A DNA stretch of 64,000 nucleotides from Lonicera japonica (GCA_021464415.1 CM038467.1:51007309-51071308), one strand, 5' to 3'. Shown: positions 52,234 to 64,000, numbered from the stretch's first letter. Made by a program: numbers and translations. Notes: a model not told the origin generated them from the letters alone.

Positions 52234-54549
52234 AGGTTAAAGGTACTAAGGATATGGGCTTGTATTCATTGTGGGTTATCAAAGAAAAAGGCTTATAGAC
52301 TCAAAAGGGCTAACTAAAGATAAATTATTTCGATAGGCCAAGGCTTATGGGTTAAAACAAGGATGGCCTATATCACTTGCTTAGAATTCAATTTCTTAGC
52401 TTAGGCGGCAAGAAAGTAGTCTCATGTAGCGTTTTATAAACTAACCTCAATAAACTTGAATAAAAAGAAAGATTTAGAGATTCACAGTGAATCTCTAAAG
52501 TAGTTTGCATAATATAAAAAATGTTATACTAACCGGTCACCAAAATACGATTCGTTTAGCTTGATTTTCTTTTAATTATTGATCAGTGTCGATTCAAAAT
52601 TCTTTTATAACTTTTATTCTAAGAACAAAGTCCAAATATTGAAAAAAGAAATGAAAAAGATAGAAATAGATGAAGATGAAGATAAAGATTTTGCAAGTGA
52701 TGATGAACTCCTTTTCTTTTTAATTCCATCAGTGATGATGCTCATTGCAGAGGAAAATGTGATGATTGGAGAATAAGAGAGAGACCAGAGATTAAGAAAG
52801 TCAGATGAAGATGATCAAAGTTTTTAGACTAAAAATTAGACAATTCTTACTAGAAAAATCAAATATATTTGATACACATTCTCCTTCTCCTTAATTAATG
52901 GCCCCCATTAGGAAAAGAGAAGGGAGGAACTCTCCGAAAGGAAGTAGAGATTAGGAGGCGGTAAAAATGATGTAAGAGACGAGATATTTTACATTTAGCG
53001 ACTTTTTAGAGGTTAAATGACTTACTGCCCTTGTTCATATAAAGCATTTACAATTTTTTAATGGGTGTTAACGTATTTGTCCAGTAAACCTGAGCATGAT
53101 TCGTTAACAATTCGTGTTAAATGGGTGAACCCATTTATGACTTGAGTTCGTTAAGGGTTCACCCGTTAACTTATAATTTTGTGTTGATTCGAGTTGGATG
53201 TGCTTTTACTAGGTCTAAGTCCGTGTTGGCATGTTAAAAAAGGATCACAACCCCTTCACCACCTTAATTGGTTCTTCCGGCTCTATAGAAGATTAGCAAT
53301 TGAAACATGTTGCTGGCCTCCTTCGTTTTAGGTTTTCAAAGATTGGCAACTGAAACATATTGACTCGGTTAGATGACTGCCTGAGTTGGTTAGATGACTC
53401 TATTATGGTTAGATGACACGTGATGTGTATGTGTTTTTCTTTTTTGACAAGTGCTAGACATGTGTGATCTTCAGTGGCAAAATTAGGATATATCAGTCAA
53501 ATAATTAAACCTTTAACCCTGGTCACAAATGAAAGCTTACGGTTAGTCAAATTTTGGTATCTAAACTCTAATAAACGAACATTTAGTACCTAAAGTCTTA
53601 TTATGTATTATGAAAGGTACCCTAAATCCAAACAAACCTATGATTTTTAGTCAAACCGTGTTATTCAAGTTTAAGATGGTTCAAGTGATTGTTTAAACAT
53701 TTACTTTATTATAGCTTTTTTTTTTTAAAATTAAACCTAATTTGACAGACTCACCAAAATAGCCTTTTTCCAGATCTGAGGATATTTGTTTTTCAATTAA
53801 ATCCACTAAAAATATATGTTAGTGTAGATTTTTCCATTTTTAGTGAAATATAAGTACATATGTGTATAATAAGGGTCATGATTTTTTAATCTTAAAAATG
53901 TATACATAATAAGTAATTTTATGAGTGAGATTTAAAATATTTTTTAAATGGTTGATAGTTTGTTCGGTACAAGTCTTGAGAAATTTATATTATAGACTAA
54001 ATTACATCAATGCACACTAATTTAATCGTAGATTTCAATTTGCATCATTTTTTATTTGTAGACAATACGCACCTATATATTCAATTTGTTGCAATCAACC
54101 CTAGTAGGTTATTTTCGATTAAATTTCTAATCGGCATCCACATCTGTGTTCTGCAAGGGTAATTTTGATGGCACACAAACTAAAATAGATGAATAACAAA
54201 CAAAGCCCTCCATTATACTACCAAATCACAATTTACACTTCATTCTCAACAAACAAATCCTCCATTTCAGTTTGTTTTCTACCTAAATTACACTTGAAAA
54301 GCAAATGTAAGATGCTCATGGTCAATGCCGCTTAAAAATTTGGCCGGAAATAACCTATTGGTATAGATTGCAACAAATTAAATGGTGGGCGCTATTCGCA
54401 CACCACAAATTAATTGGTTTTGGACCATTTCTTATAAACACTCCAAAAAGTAAGTTACTTTCTCTTCTCCACTCCAAAATCACTTTCACCACTCCCACTA
54501 TTACACAAAGTAATTAACTAATTAAATACATTAATTAATAAAGTTAATT
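51806..54549. other. Non-coding; (ATT)n and inverted-repeat blocks
   Basis: (ATT)n of about 17 units at 52180-52232. The ORF 52579-52776 (65 codons, acidic middle D-E-D-E-D-K-D, then a hydrophobic F-F-L-I-P-S) is not identifiable. Blocks at 54080-54120 and 54345-54385 are inverted copies of one another (CAATTTGTTGCAATC...TAGGTTATTT), so part of 53995-54430 may be a foldback element. Confidence 0.4.
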
Positions 54550-54552
54550 AAA

Positions 54553-56460
54553 TTGAAAAAAACAAAACCATTCCACCACTCCCCCTTTTCAAAACACGCA
54601 CGTTCGCTCTCTTCTCTCATTTCCCTCCCTCGCCATAACCTCTCTCACTCACTCCTCCTCACAAACTCACCCATTTCTCAGTCAATCATCTCCCTCATCT
54701 TCGTCTTCACCATCGGCATCATCATCTCCTTGCTTCCGTTTTTAGCATCACCAAGTAAGTTAAACATTTTGCCCTATTTTGACCTAATAATGGTTTGGTT
54801 AATTGTGGTTGTAACCTATGTCAAAATTTACCCAAAAATAAAAAAAATTTATCAATAAGTTTAGCATCCTAACCTTTCAAAGGAGAGCTTTGGACACAAG
54901 CTTTTTTTCTTTTCATTCTTTTCTCTTAAGTTAGATATTGCTATGCATGTCAGATTATTACCTAACTTCTTCATGCCCAAAAATACTTAGAAAAGCTGAG
55001 GCCGGTCCTTAAGAAATATAATTAGAAGAAAATTGATTAAATTAGTGTTCTATAATATATATATATACCTACCAGATTCAAAGTGGTGCTAGTTTACACT
55101 AACATCATCTGGCTTGCCCATCACTATACATTAATATTATAGGCTGGAAAGTAAGTCTCACTCGCTGGATATCAGTCACCCCATGCCCAACGAGAAAGTA
55201 AGTCTCACTCCCTAGACATCTAGCATCTGGTTGCACCATATTCACCCAATGTCTAGCGAGTAAGACTTACTGCTTGCATATGTTTTCTTGTTTTTTGGAT
55301 GAAATTTAAGGTTCGAAGTTTTGTTTTCTTAAGTAGCATTCTCAAGGGGCTTTACGAGGTTCTGGAAATAAACAAGGGAAATGTTAATATACTTGCCCTT
55401 TTGTGTATATGCTCCTTAAGATCTTAGAATCATACGATAGGGTGTAGACCTTTCTTGGATTTGTTAAATGTTCTTTCATTGGGATTTAACTTCAATAATT
55501 TTATTATATTTTCTCCGTCTTGGTAACTGTGACTTATCTTTATTCTGAACTTATGGTCATATATATGTGTGCATACTATATGCATATGGCTTAGTGCTAT
55601 ATTTAGCTACACAAATTTTATAATATTTTACTTTTAAAGAAAGAAATGGGGTAATTCATATTTTCGGGTACTCCACTAGTCCATCCCTGATTAGGATCAA
55701 TCCAATGGCTGATTATTAATGTTTTATGTTATTAGATATGACGAATAACAGTCCAATGATAGCCTCGGAAAGGCAACGAAAAGTAAAGTTTGCTGTTACT
55801 ACTACTACAGCTAAGGTACATTGTGGGTACAAAAGGAGGAAGGTTGATCCACCAAATGCATCGGAGTCGGGAATTGTTGAACAAAGTCAATCTCTTCGGG
55901 TTGAGAGAGAGGAGCCAGCCGAGCTGTCCCCAGAATTAGAAGAAGCGGTTCCACAACTCTATGAAGGTCGCAGCAAATCTCCAAGCACTAGCAGCAATGT
56001 TTCCCCCTCTTGAAGATGAGAGAGGTCAAGTTGATAAATCGGTTCCTAGCAATGAATGTCTAGGCCCGAGTGTTAGTCCTAGCAGTGGCGGCAGTGTTCC
56101 CCCTGCCGAAGACGATGGATGTCCAGTTAATAAATCAGTACTTACTTGCTTTAAGAGCCACGTGGCGTGTGCAATATGGAACCGCTCGGAGGTATTTCGT
56201 CATTAGAATTGTTTATTATACCTTCATTTTAATTGTTTATTGACTACATATACTTTTATTTTAATTCTTTATTAACTACTATACTCGGTCCCATTATTTA
56301 TTTTAATGTAGGACCAATCTGAACAATTGAGCATAATTAGCCATTGGAACAGGCAAGGCAAAAGAAGAGACATGCGGATGCCCCGACAGAGACTACAAGT
56401 ATAACAACAAAAGCGCTGCCAGGACGCAGATCCTCTAGAAAAGCCAAAGCCCCACCACAA
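54553..56460 (+). pseudogene. Possible spliced gene, damaged or incomplete
   Basis: 54560-54752 is a CT-rich, leader-like segment ending at a strong donor (CACCAA|GTAAGTT). An acceptor (TTATTAG, ending 55735) precedes ATG 55738, opening a 92-codon hydrophilic, basic/acidic frame (Q-R-K-V-K-F, K-R-R-K-V near residue 33, an NLS-like motif). That frame stops at 56011-56013, but a second frame (55961-56206) continues with coding character: F-P-P-L-E-D-E, later C-F-K-S-H-V-A-C-A-I-W-N. A GTATTTCG donor at 56192 and TAATGTAG acceptor near 56312 would add a Lys/Arg-rich exon. FKSHVACAIWN is loosely like plant-mobile-domain proteins. The frame change suggests a pseudogene or an intron I cannot place. 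Confidence 0.35.
55150..55275. repeat. Short direct and inverted repeats of AGTAAGTCTCACTC
   Basis: AAGTAAGTCTCACTC occurs at about 55149 and 55196 (direct), and GAGTAAGACTTACT at about 55258 (inverted). The first and third can pair through CTGGAT/ATCTAG-like arms. It lies in the putative intron of the gene above. Confidence 0.6.
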
Positions 56461-56839
56461 AAGAAAATAAAGTATTTATTTTTGTGTAAATGTAGTTGCG
56501 TTTGGTTTAATGTAGTTATGTTTGGTACTTCTTTTTTGTTAATGTATTTGCTTTGGATTTGGTACATGTGTTAGGCTTAATGTATCTGCTTTGACTTAAT
56601 GTTCATGTATTACATTATCTAAGTTCAATTTTTGGATAATGAAAAATACTGCCATGCATGTTTTGATCACATATTTCTTATTAATTTATCCTAAATATTG
56701 CAAAGAAGAATAAGAATAATAATAATAATTTACCTACATTACTAGTATTAGAAGAAGAATTTGTTGACCCCATGTCCTAAATTGATAATGCTCGCTAAAT
56801 ATTGGGTGACATGTACACAAACAAAAGACGGATGTCTAG
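56461..56839. other. No gene; edge of gypsy relic
   Basis: AT-rich sequence without a recognisable 3' LTR for the minus-strand gypsy relic that ends here. Confidence 0.45.
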
Positions 56840-58720
56840 CTAAATATTACTTGTGAAGTATATGGGCTTTTGTACATTGTCATGTTCTCTGATTAGGGCC
56901 GAACGTTTAGAAGAAGCTAAATACATATAAAGTTGCTTATGGGGATCAGGGATAGATATCAATGGTGGGCTGTTCAGGTATTGTTTCAGCTCGTCAAGAG
57001 CTTGATCACATTCCGAGGTCCATACAAACTTTTTCATTCTTTTCAAAGATTTAAATAAAGTCATGCATTTATCAGAACATTTCGAAATGAATCGATTCAA
57101 AGCAGCGATCATACCCGTGTGTTTTTGCAGCTCTTTTAGGTTCACCGGTTTCTGAATGTTGACGATTGCTTGCACCTTCTCTGGATTAGCTTCAATTCCT
57201 CGTTAATTGACCAAAAAACCCAAAAACTTGCCCTAGCCAACCCTGAATGTACATTTTGTAGCGTTCAGCTTCATCTTATAATGTCTCAGAATCTCAAAGG
57301 TCTTGCCCAAGTTTTTGATATGATCGGCTGCTTGCTTTCTTTTCACCAACATGTCGTCCACATAGACTTTCATAGATTTTCCGATTTTTGTCATGGAATA
57401 TTTTTGTAACCAATCGCTGGTAAGTGGCTTCTGCATTCTTAAGGTTGAAAGGCATGACTTTGTAGCAATACAATCCCATTGTGGTAATGAAAGCAGTACA
57501 CTCCTGATCTGGCCCGAATAATGGAATATGATCGTATAGTTCCAACCTTAAGAAATTTTTGTACTTCTTCTTCCACAGCCATAGCCTTTTCGGTAGACAC
57601 CCGGCGCGGTTTTTGTTTAATCGGCTTGAAAGCAAGGTTTACATGCAACTTGTGGCACATTACGTCTGCCGATATCCCAGGCATATCATAGGGTTGCCAG
57701 GCGAACACATCAACATTCTTCGTTAAGAATTCGGTTAGATCTTGCTTTTGTTCGGCAATTAAACTGCTGCCAATAAAAAAAATTATCTTTATCATCTGAC
57801 CCTTCCATTGCGGGGACTTTAACTAGGTCTTCGAAAACCCTTTCTTCTGGTCGTCCCCTGGCCCTGCCACCCACAGGGGGACCACTCTTTGATTGCTATT
57901 GCTTATGTTCCTTGCCCTTCCTCTGATTCGAGGGTTCGGGCGCATCATTTTCCTTTCTTGTCTCTTAGTTATTTTGCTCAGCAGATTTTATCTGTTCAAT
58001 GCAGGTTGTTTCCTTCGTTTCCGATAGCGATCCTCTGACCGCTAAATTGAAGCAGTATCTGACATCCTCTTATTTACCTCGAACTACACAAACCCCTTTA
58101 GGAGTAGAAAAGTTTAATTTCTGATGAAAAGGTGAGGTGACCGCTCTCATTTTTCCAAGCCAATTTCCTCCAAGCAAAGCATTGTATGGAGACTCAATGT
58201 TCATTACGAAAAAATCTATTACTACCACCATTTCTCCAATTCGAACTGGAACACTGACAATACAAATCGGCCAAACTGCATCACCGCTGAAGCTGTAAAT
58301 CGGAGAATCCACTTGCCAAATATACTTGCTTGAAATAAACGGTTTTAACTAATTGTAGGCTTTCAGGTACATCACCTCAAAAGAGCTGCTTGGATCAATT
58401 AAAACTCGTTTGACATCGAAGTTGCAGATATTGGCCATTATAACCAAAGCATCATTGTGGGGAATATCTACTCCTTCCAAGTCTTCTTCTGAAAAAGACA
58501 ATTGATATACCACATTATTCTCCAGATCTCGTTTTGGAGGAGCCAATATTGACATGACTTCTTTAATTGGATGAGCCTCTGCCCATAATTTTGCTTGAGC
58601 CAGCCGTGCTCGCAAATGGTTCCTTGTTGCCTCTGGCCTATTAACAACCCCGTGTATAGCTTCAATTATCCCAATAACAGGTTTAACTGCTTGAGCCGAA
58701 TTACGCTTCTCCTTGGCCAT
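56840..58720 (-). pseudogene. Tat-like gypsy pol remnant (PR-RT-RNase H)
   Basis: Read 58720 to 56840. Protease region with a degraded active site (V-L-I-D-P-S-S-S instead of D-x-G-S-S) near 58400-58425. Further protease-side sequence is at 58312-58070 (N-x-L-L-G-G-N-W-L). RT start with D-V-F-A-W near 57705 and K-P-R-R near 57610. The central RT block (including the first catalytic Asp region) is deleted. RT resumes with T-A-F-I-T...Y-C-Y-K-V-M-P-F near 57450-57490; Y-V-D-D is at about 57351-57362. RNase H/connection continues to Y-F-T-S-N near 56845. At least four frame changes. Confidence 0.85.
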
Positions 58721-59103
58721 TCTTGGTTGCTCATTTGACTTTACCTCATCACGCTACACATATCTAGTAATCGGCTTTGTTCGACTAATTCTTCCAAAAA
58801 TTGCTTCAAAGTCCTGCAGGTTTTTGTCATATGTCCATGGTCCTTATGATAGGAGAATTTAAGGACGGAGTTCCGTGTCTTAGGGTCGCCGAACATAGGC
58901 CTTGGTCATCTAAATAACTCTTCATTTTTAATCTCCAGCATGATTTTATGGATGGGCTTATTAAACACCATATTCACGCCTTTGAAAGCATTCAACTTCT
59001 TATCATCATCACCATTATCTTTTCGATCACTATCCCTTTTATTCTTCTTATCCTAATTGTCATCCCTTCGGTCACCATTCCCATTTCTGTCCCTTTTGAA
59101 TCC

Positions 59104-60306
59104 CTATTGCTTATTCATGGCCTTATCGTCGTCTTCCACCCTTGAGAACTCGTCAACTCGGGCGAGTAAATCATTAAACATTTTGGGAGGTCGGCGCGTT
59201 AAGTCATTGTAAATACAATTGCTGTCATACGGCAAACCAAATTTGAAGGTTCTTAGAGCGAATCTCGGATCACAATCTTCAGCTTCTTGATACAATTCAA
59301 AATACCGGTGAGAATACTCACGCAGAGTTTCGCCTTGTTTCTTCCTGAGTTGGGTTAATGCTTCGGGACCCTTAATCATTCTGCTATTGGTAATGAACTG
59401 AGTGATGAATTGCTCGGCCAACTCTCTGAAACTATCAATCTTTGCGAGAGGTAGCTTATCAAACCACCTGAGTGTAGTGTCCCCTAAATTGGCTGGGAAC
59501 ATCCTGCACATGAGAGCTTCCTCACCTCTCCAGTAGACCATAACTTGCTTGTAGTGACGCCCATGGTCGGTCGGGTCAGATCGGCTGTCATAAATATTTA
59601 ACTTCGGATGTCCAAATTTCTTTGGAGGCGGTGCATTCTGAATAGGTTCAGTAAATGGAGAACCGTGATCTTCTCCTAAGGCTCTCCTTGCTAATTCTGC
59701 AGCAGACATCTCATCCTCTGTTTTATCGGCTATGGCCGAATGGATTAATTTTAGTAAATCTTTCTCTGCCCAATTGTTCAACGGGTTTTCCTTCTCTTCA
59801 ACTACCTGTGCTGGCTTGGTCACCTTATTAGGCTTATAAACTCCTCTTGTCCCCAAGAGTTCGAAAACACTATGATGTCCTGACCGATTTGGATTAACAT
59901 GACATTTCTTTTCATCAACAACACCTTCATTTAACTTCCTTTTTGAATTAACCTCATCATACTCATCTTTTAAGGAAGAGACAACAGTCTCAGCCTCCCT
60001 CAGTTCAGCCACTTTGAATGGCTCTTGAACCACCTTTCTAAGCATTTGTTCCTTAAAGAGTTGTGACAATATCTCATTTTCTCGTCATAATTTTGCCATT
60101 GCAGCAGATTCATTTAAAACATGAGCATCTCTTTCAGGATAGTTGGGATCGTAAAAGTTATTAGATGAATGAGTATGGGAATGATCTAGATTTGGTTGCC
60201 TGGTTACAGTGACTACAGGTCTATTTGTATTCAGGTTCGGATTTGGATATACAACAGGGACTACGTTTAAATTATCACCGATTTGATGGCTTCTAATTTG
60301 AACCAT
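59104..60306 (-). pseudogene. Tat-like gypsy gag, one in-frame stop
   Basis: One continuous frame from ATG 60306 to 59104 (about 400 residues), broken only by TGA at 60085-60087, probably a former CGA codon after M-A-K-L. The retrotransposon gag domain is at about 59120-59620 (W-R-G-E-E-A-L-M-C-R-M-F...L-G-D-T-T-L-R-W-F-D-K-L and E-T-L-R-E-Y-S-H-R-Y-F). It forms capsid-like particles in active relatives. Downstream (59103-58721) the zinc-knuckle portion is degenerate. Confidence 0.85.
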
Positions 60307-60470
60307 TTTTAAACAGTTATCACAACGGACTTTCCACTATATTTTGAATCAAATAAGACAATCGGAAGAAAAATAACGAAAAAAGAATAACAGAGCTAGA
60401 AGAACATGGAGAGATAATAAAAACCAGAGATCCAATTACCCGAAAATGAGAACCAGCTTTTCGTTGCAGA

Positions 60471-60489
60471 TTCCCACAGACAGCACCAA
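60471..60489 (-). other. Decayed primer-binding site
   Basis: The minus strand reads TTGGTGCTGTCTGTGGGAA. Tat-type elements usually have TTGGCGCCGTCTGTGGGAA; the two differences are C-to-T at former CpG sites, as expected from methylated-C decay. Confidence 0.75.
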
Positions 60490-60491
60490 CT

Positions 60492-61117
60492 TGTAGGTGG
60501 TGTATTTGTGTATCAGAGCAGGTCCGGCCCAAGTTGGTAGAGATGGTAACTGGATTTAGCTTTATGATGGGGTTTTTATCAATTTCTCTCCTCAGTTCTC
60601 ATGCCCCTTTTTCAGAGAGTCTATTTTTCTATTTACATATCCCTTTTTTGTACTCCCCAAGTTAGAATTAGGTCACAAGTAAAATGACCATCCAGGGTAT
60701 ACCTTGTGGTCCTTGTGATATTAATTTCCTCCTTCCATGTGAGGTGAGCACATCTGTTATAACTAACTTCTTTGCACTTAACACGTGTCATTTTGTCATT
60801 CGTTCTTGCAGTAAGAATTTATCATACTATATTATTACATGTGTCATTGTCTTATTGGTTAGGATGCTTATGTCAGCATTTTCTCCATCTATAGGTCTGG
60901 AATTCTTCTTAGGTCGATTATTTTTTACTCGGCGGTCGTCCCTTCTTACTCGGCGGTTCTCCTTTTTACTCAGCACGATATTATTTCTTACTAGGTGAAC
61001 ATTCTGTATCGCCCTTCAAGTTGTTGGGCCTCATTCATAATCTGCTATCTTTCATGATAGTTGGACCTCGTCCTTTCTATTCAGCCCATAAGAGAGTGCT
61101 AAAATCATGTTCCCACA
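60492..61117 (-). repeat. 5' LTR of Tat-like relic
   Basis: On the minus strand it begins TGTGGGAACATG (61117) and ends ACACCACCTACA (60492), giving TGTGGG/CCTACA terminal inverted repeats. It directly precedes the PBS. Contains TACTCGGCGGT twice (plus strand, about 60927-60960). The outer end is inferred from the terminal repeat only. Confidence 0.6.
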
Positions 61118-61268
61118 CTTTTAAACCCTAAATTCTTCTCTGTGTTATCATTTGATTTAAGGCCAATTATTTGGTCTTATCTTTCCCTTATTTTTACTCT
61201 ACAATCAATTGAAGGTCAACTGGATCTTGGAAGAGGATATATAAGCTATAAAGGCTGTTGCAAAATAG

Positions 61269-61468
61269 GCACACTTCTTTATGTGGATTTACCTCCTCGG
61301 CGCATATGGAGCAAATGAATAGGTGCATACTCGCTGCATATGCGCGGAGCCACTATTTTAATTTTTTTGTACCAAATACTGACTTGACGCATATGCAGAG
61401 AGTATGTGCCTATTTATTCGCTGCATATGCATTAATGAGGAGGTAAAACCAAGTGAAGAAGTAAGTGT
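61269..61468. repeat. Inverted-repeat (MITE-like) element
   Basis: The left arm (61269-61346) and the reverse complement of the right arm (61385-61468) share ACTTCTT-A--TGG-TTTACCTCCTC, GCATATG-AGC-AAT-AATAGG and CATACTC--TGCATATGCG. About 80-bp arms surround a ~40-bp spacer. No ORF. Target duplication not clear. Confidence 0.7.
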
Positions 61469-62342
61469 ATTTAGCCCGTCCTATATAAATTAGTAGCTTG
61501 AGAATTAGAAATTGTGTTAGGCTTGTGATTTTGGTCTTAATTACTAGTACCCAATTATTATTATTATTATTATTATTTCCTGCTGATGAAATTTGTTGCT
61601 TTTGCTGTGTATTGATGTTTTCAAGTGAGTCAATCATGTATGTGTAACCACGTCTTGTAGTTAGTTCTATGATTGCTTACTGACCAATGGTGGCCAGTTC
61701 AGTTTTCAGTTTCATTTTAGATGAAATTAAGGATCAGTTTCCCCTTCATTCGATGAATATCTTGCTAGTAGAAGAAACTAATTGTGGAATCGTGTAAAAT
61801 GATTCGAATAATCACTTTTAAAAAATCGTGTGTGGCTTGCCATGGGCTGATAGATTCAATTAGTTGATTGTCTAATGATGCCTTTCTTGTTTACGTGTTG
61901 ATGTGTTGGATTGGATTTCAGGTTTTATGTGAAATAGAACTAAGATAAACTTAGTCTTACAAATCCTAATGACTATAGAGCAACGAATTACAGCCCAAGA
62001 AGCCGACTTATGTAAATCAATGTTGTTGAAGTCTGTTTGACTGGTGTATCCATTTTAGCTCAGTTCCTACTTGTGAATTTAACTTGCTTCTTCATTGTTT
62101 TCCTTTCGGTTGCCGAAGGGGAGGGGCGGGGGTTGTAAGTGCACAGGATGGAGGTGTGGTGATTCAAGAAATCCCAAGAAATAGGATACGGTTGCATCTG
62201 GCAATAAAAGGATGATATAAATGGTATTGTTGATTTTTGCAGAGACAACGTATTTAGCTCTAGATAATCTTGATTTAAGTTACAGTCATTAGTGTATAGA
62301 ATAATTACACATCCCGATGAAGATAAACACGTAAGAAGTTTC
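61469..62342. other. Non-coding, (ATT)n microsatellite
   Basis: (ATT)n at 61554-61577. No gene recognised. Confidence 0.45.
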
Positions 62343-62749
62343 GATACACTTGACTCCTGCATTCTAATCTTTCTTTCTCGTTGCCTAAGTCATCTATGCC
62401 GTCACTCTCTGTCAAACGTCCCTCATAGCTTTTCTTTTGCTTCTAGGTTTTGTAGAAATTACGATCGACTGTAGTTATTTATAGTATTGTTTGAGAATGT
62501 TACGAGAATCTGAGCAGAGTCCATAAAATAGTTTAATGATTTGATACACATGACTCCAGCATTCTAATCTTTCTTTCTCGTTGCCTAAGTCATATATGCC
62601 GTCACTCTCTGTCAAACCTCCCTCATAGCTTCTCTTTTGCTTCTAGGTTTTGTAGAAATTACGATCGACTGTAGTTATTTATAGTATTGTTTGAGAATGC
62701 TACGAGAATCTGAGCAGATTCCATAAAATAGTTTAATGATTTGATACAC
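62343..62749 (+). repeat. Two-copy 200-bp tandem duplication
   Basis: 62343-62542 and 62543-62742 are about 96% identical (roughly seven differences), with a few bases of a third start (GATACACA to 62749). It contains CATTCTAATCTTTCTTTCTC and ATTACGATCGACTGTAG twice. No conserved ORF. Confidence 0.92.
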
Positions 62750-64000
62750 AAAGGGTGTGAATTGGGGTAGAGATGCATAATCCTATCCGGTTCGGGTTTG
62801 TTGATCACTTCAAAGAATCTCTGCTTCATTTGTTACAACCCAACGCATATTAACATGAACTTACTCTGAATTTTAATTCAGTTTGAATTGCAATCAGATG
62901 TATATCCAAGCTAACTGAACTACTTGAATCGACCTCTCCAAACTGAAAAAAGCTAGTCAGGTTTCACACGGGTTTGAATTTGAATTTTATGTATTTGTAA
63001 TTTTTTAGCTAAACTGAGTAGTACCTGATTTATAGAATTTTGTGGACTTCTAGGTTTTGATATTTATTTTAGTTTAAGGGCTATTTGATATCATTTTTGG
63101 TAAGCTTTTCATCATGAAAAGGTAAATGGTGTTTATTTTTTAAGATGTTTTTGGTTTAGATTCATCACCAAGTATTCAAGGCACAATCCCCTCCTCTAAA
63201 TAGTCCTGAATCAAAATAACGATTTAATTTTCATTATAGATTTATGTAATCAAATTGCCAGTTTAATTTTACCAACAAGTTCTCTCTCTCTCTCTCCTGA
63301 CTTTTGTATATAGTTGCACAGTACACTTTGCTACATAGTTGATCTGATTTGGCCCTAATCAGCGAAATGACTTTGATTTTTCTGCACGATGTTGCTTATG
63401 TATTTTGCTGATTATATATTTTCACTATCTCATGCTATGAATTACTTCACAATTATAAACAGAAATATGCTAATAGTTCTAAGTTGACTTGGTTATATGC
63501 ATTCAGGTTAAGTTTATGCAAAGTAAAAATTATTATTAAAAAATATTAGGTTGTATTCGAGCGGCGGGCCCCATTTGGTTGCACGTATGCCTAGCCCTGT
63601 GAAAGACCAGGTTTTGTGTCTCACCGCTATTATGCAACATTCCCCTCCCCATTAATCTAATAGTGTACGGCTTTCTCTTTGTAGAAGGATAAAAATGGAA
63701 ATCATTTGTCTCAACATCCGAAACAAAATAGAATAAAATGAATCACATCCATTTGATTAGCATTTAGCATTCAAATTCAACATTTTAAATTAAGCATATA
63801 GAGTGGAAAAAATCAAATGCAACCTAAGTCATTGTATTTTGAGTCCTTGGGGTGGATACGAGGCTGCTTTCGCTCGTGTCATTTTCTTGTATTAGTCAAT
63901 GGAAAGGTTGGGGATTGGTTTTCGGCATGGAGGGGCTTTATCCTTTTTGTTTACAATTTTACCTTGGTGGTGGATGTGTTGAGTTGTATGGTGAGTAGAG
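62750..64000. other. No gene recognised
   Basis: AT-rich sequence with a short (CT)n run at 63281-63297 and no supported coding region up to the window end. Confidence 0.45.

Larger units (their letters stand above)
56840..61117 (-). mobile_element. Truncated Tat-like Ty3/gypsy retrotransposon
   Basis: Minus-strand order: 5' LTR (61117-60492), PBS (60489-60471), gag (60306-59104), protease and RT (about 58720-57233), RNase H start (to 56840). Integrase, 3' LTR and 3' UTR are missing. Gag and RT wording (Y-C-Y-K-V-M-P-F, Y-V-D-D-M-L-V-K) and the PBS type are those of the Tat/Ogre/Retand side of plant gypsy elements. Many stops, frameshifts and a deletion within RT mark it as old. Confidence 0.85.

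Noticed and set aside
56272..56567. Minus-strand ORFs at 56272-56567 with hydrophobic/Cys-rich translation
   Set aside because: They lie opposite the Lys/Arg-rich candidate exon and show no domain.
1..64000. tRNA or rRNA genes
   Set aside because: Scanned by eye for GGTTCGAATCC-type T-arms and 5S internal-control-like sequence; only the tRNA-complementary primer sites were found. A proper covariance-model search was not possible.

Overview
This is an AT-rich stretch of a flowering-plant (probably eudicot) nuclear genome. The evidence is an intact Athila-type Ty3/gypsy retrotransposon with a tRNA-Asp primer site, relics of Tat-like gypsy, Ty1/copia (UBN2-type gag) and LINE (DUF4283) elements, MITEs, a small Helitron, a class III peroxidase exon and an intronless Cf-like LRR receptor-like protein (RLP) gene. 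There are no operons or bacterial signals. Most of the window is transposon-derived or unassigned non-coding DNA. The only full-length, undamaged host gene is the RLP at 30240-33200 (+).

Layout. 1-445: end of a broken peroxidase gene (-). 3990-4327: a 3'-terminal exon of an unidentified + strand gene. 5147-5960: LINE ORF1 (DUF4283) pseudogene. 6770-7215: unidentified coding relic. 7590-9597: Ty1/copia gag piece with decayed PBS and LTR (-). 10765-12420: Athila-like solo LTR with CTATT target duplication. 13277-24800: young complete Athila-like element with GTCAC target duplication, 1.9-kb LTRs, an uninterrupted 1,789-codon gag-pol frame and a vestigial third ORF. 25203-25810 and 39691-40440: pol-tail plus LTR pieces of another gypsy family. 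26105-26880: foldback-like repeat related to 7216-7560. 28103-28412 and 42630-42915: two members of a TTAA-flanked MITE family; a half copy at 30082-30230 supplies the apparent TATA box and leader of the RLP. 37079-38800: tandem array of ~0.4-0.6-kb units. 47324-49470: copia LTR split by another LTR. 51315-51805: non-autonomous Helitron. 54550-56460: possible spliced but damaged gene. 56840-61117: truncated Tat-like gypsy (-). 61269-61468: inverted-repeat element. 62343-62749: recent 200-bp tandem duplication.

The most unusual structure is a set of 16-18 bp self-complementary sites sharing the core GATCGATC. They are clustered at the same place in two different Athila-like LTRs but with different arm sequences (CTCT...AGAG versus CCAT...ATGG). 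They recur once more inside the element ahead of the lost third ORF. The copy number differs between the two LTRs of the same young insertion, so the array has changed since integration. The second notable structure is the MITE-derived core promoter of the RLP gene.

All alignments were made by eye. Identities, boundaries and ages are therefore approximate, and no database search was possible.
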